DNA from: CALMEC01 sp963765105
GTDB lineage: Bacteria; Actinomycetota; Thermoleophilia; Miltoncostaeales; Miltoncostaeaceae
DNA length: 64,000 nucleotides
Assembly: GCA_963765105.1 (NCBI GenBank)
Contig: CAVXUW010000004.1
Span: 248,001 to 312,000 of the forward strand
Direction of reading: 5' to 3'
Shown here: in pieces, positions 63,233 to 64,000 of the stretch
How positions within the stretch are numbered: position 1 is the first letter of the stretch
How the letters are laid out: the number at the start of each line of letters is the position of its first letter
Made by a program: the position numbers and the translations under genes
Notes under the pieces: model-generated
The model's database searches: none
What the model saw: the letters and a program-made list of their open reading frames with translations, nothing else
What the model was told of the DNA's origin: nothing

Positions 63233-63282
63233 TCTCGTCCGTGATCGAACATGTGCCCAACGCAGAACGATCACGGACGAGA
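63233..63282. terminator. 15-bp perfect inverted repeat between convergent genes
   Basis: TCTCGTCCGTGATCG and its exact reverse complement separated by a 20-nt loop, located between the stop of the PLAT-like gene and the stop of atpC. A long stem of this kind could act as a bidirectional terminator for the ATP synthase operon, although no T-run follows on either side. Confidence 0.6.
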
Positions 63283-63319
63283 ACCGCAGCCGGTTCACGC
63301 CGGCGTCACAACGCGAGGG

Positions 63320-63775
63320 CTAGTGCGCGGAGGGGCCGGGGAGACCGCTGGACTTATCGACCACCCGGAGGCGATTCTCGGCACGTCTCTTGGCACTCTC
63401 GGCAGCGATGCGGGCCACGTCGTCGCCGGCTGAAGCGAGGTCTTCCTCAGCGCGCTTGAGGGCGGCATCGGCACGTGCCCGATCGATCGTGCTGGCGTCC
63501 TCCGCCTGCTCGACGAGGATCATGACCTGATCCTCCTCGACGGACAGGTAACCGTCGGTGGTCGCGAACACTTGCTCGGTGTCGTCCACCAACTTGAGGC
63601 GGGTATCCCCCATCTTCAGAAACGCAATGAGCGGCGCGTGACGCGGCAGGATGCCGACCTCACCCATGACGCTCGGGGCAATCACCATGTAGGCGACACC
63701 GTCGAACACGGGCCCTTCGGGCGTGAGAAGGCGGACGCCGAGTCGCTTGCGGTCTGCACCGACAGCCGTTGACAT
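63320..63775 (-). CDS. atpC: F1F0 ATP synthase epsilon subunit
   Basis: A 151-residue subunit. The N-terminal beta-sandwich shows VRLLTPEGPVFDGVAYMVIAPSVMGEVGILPRHAPLIA, and the C-terminal part forms the helical hairpin (DRARADAALKRAEEDLAS). It couples rotation of the stalk to the F1 catalytic head and inhibits ATP hydrolysis. It follows atpD by 45 bp, in the usual atpD-atpC order at the end of the atp operon. Confidence 0.95.
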   Translation of the reverse strand: MSTAVGADRKRLGVRLLTPEGPVFDGVAYMVIAPSVMGEVGILPRHAPLIAFLKMGDTRLKLVDDTEQVFATTDGYLSVEEDQVMILVEQAEDASTIDRARADAALKRAEEDLASAGDDVARIAAESAKRRAENRLRVVDKSSGLPGPSAH

Positions 63776-63820
63776 CAGCGGGTCACAATCGTATCGACGC
63801 TCACCATGCTGTACGTGGAG

Positions 63821-64000
63821 CTACGCAACCTTCGCCATCTCCTCGGCCTGCGCAATTGCTTCCTCGATGCCACCGACGAGGTAGAACGCGGCCTCAGGCA
63901 GATCGTCGTGCTTGCCCTCCACGATCTCCTTGAACCCGCGGATGGTGTCCTCGAGCTTGACGTACTTGCCCGGGCGCCCGGTGAACGGCTCGGCCACCGA
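63821..64000 (-). CDS. atpD: F1F0 ATP synthase beta subunit, C-terminus only
   Basis: The last 59 codons of the catalytic beta subunit are in the window: SVAEPFTGRPGKYVKLEDTI continues to the helical end EEAIAQAEEMAKVA. The stop is TAG at 63823-63821. The characteristic FTGxxGxYV segment of the beta-subunit C-terminal domain makes the identification secure even though the nucleotide-binding part lies outside the window. Confidence 0.95.
   Translation of the reverse strand, partial: SVAEPFTGRPGKYVKLEDTIRGFKEIVEGKHDDLPEAAFYLVGGIEEAIAQAEEMAKVA

Overview
This is a high-GC chromosomal window that I read as coming from an actinobacterium-like genome, possibly the Thermoleophilia or a related deep lineage. 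The grounds are GC-rich codons with frequent GTG starts, a PPOX/F420-type flavin protein, paired ergothioneine genes egtB and egtD, a benzoate-CoA-ligase-type catabolic operon, and an actinobacterial/Gram-positive-type SOS box. This is inference: there is no rRNA or ribosomal protein here to fix the phylogeny.

Layout. 0-1.7 kb: the 5' end of clpP and the whole trigger factor gene (ATGA overlap), then tRNA-Leu(TAG) and tRNA-His(GTG). 1.7-9.2 kb: cupin, a tiny secreted protein, a zinc dehydrogenase/hydrolase pair, a Crp/Fnr regulator, egtB-egtD, a TfoX-domain protein and class I fructose-bisphosphate aldolase. 9.5-12.5 kb: four tightly coupled genes (small Cys-containing protein, CoA ligase, thioesterase, SDR). 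12.7-18.1 kb: an odd AAA ATPase, pgi, gnd and a membrane-anchored glycosidase. 19.2-23.2 kb: a molybdoenzyme cluster (mobA, FdhF/YdeP-type oxidoreductase, fdhD, a small accessory). 23.3-26.7 kb: two Uma2 genes sharing an upstream repeat, a membrane/zinc-ribbon protein, TfoX and DUF429-like proteins.

26.8-39.7 kb is an accessory, defence-type island: a dihydrofolate-reductase-family fragment, a Tat-lipoprotein agmatine deiminase, a type III-like restriction/methylation pair, a DUF5131 (phage Gp37/Gp68) plus TcmP pair preceded by an exact SOS box, a small winged-helix regulator surrounded by copies of a CTACTCTAAA operator, and a large FeS-nuclease/RNase H/UPF1-type helicase. Nearly every gene between 26.8 and 36.55 kb is broken by single-base indels although its protein sequence is otherwise well conserved. 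The same signature occurs at 18.5-19.0 kb and 43.1-43.75 kb, while the rest of the window is clean. This points to either very recent decay or uncorrected sequence errors in low-coverage, strain-variable DNA.

41.3-44.4 kb is the most unusual part. On the plus strand there is a terminator with no gene in front of it, then a 69-residue protein with a three-stem RNA leader, then a 72-nt tRNA with anticodon CAT that carries initiator-tRNA hallmarks (C1-A72 mismatch, A11-T24) but lacks the three G-C anticodon-stem pairs, and then an RtcB RNA ligase gene. I propose this as an RNA repair or decoy locus.

44.4-64 kb holds exported and metabolic genes: a CSLREA/beta-helix/DUF11 surface protein, a dehydrogenase/monooxygenase pair, a STAS protein, DUF4230, a RibD-like reductase, 6-phosphogluconolactonase, a lysyl-oxidase-like protein, a nucleotidyltransferase toxin-antitoxin-like pair with a leaderless promoter, an LLM flavoenzyme, alkylation repair genes (Ada/AlkA fusion and Ogt), a 5'-nucleotidase, a matrixin-like protease, and at the end atpC and the 3' end of atpD. 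No CRISPR array, insertion sequence, integrase or replication origin was seen.
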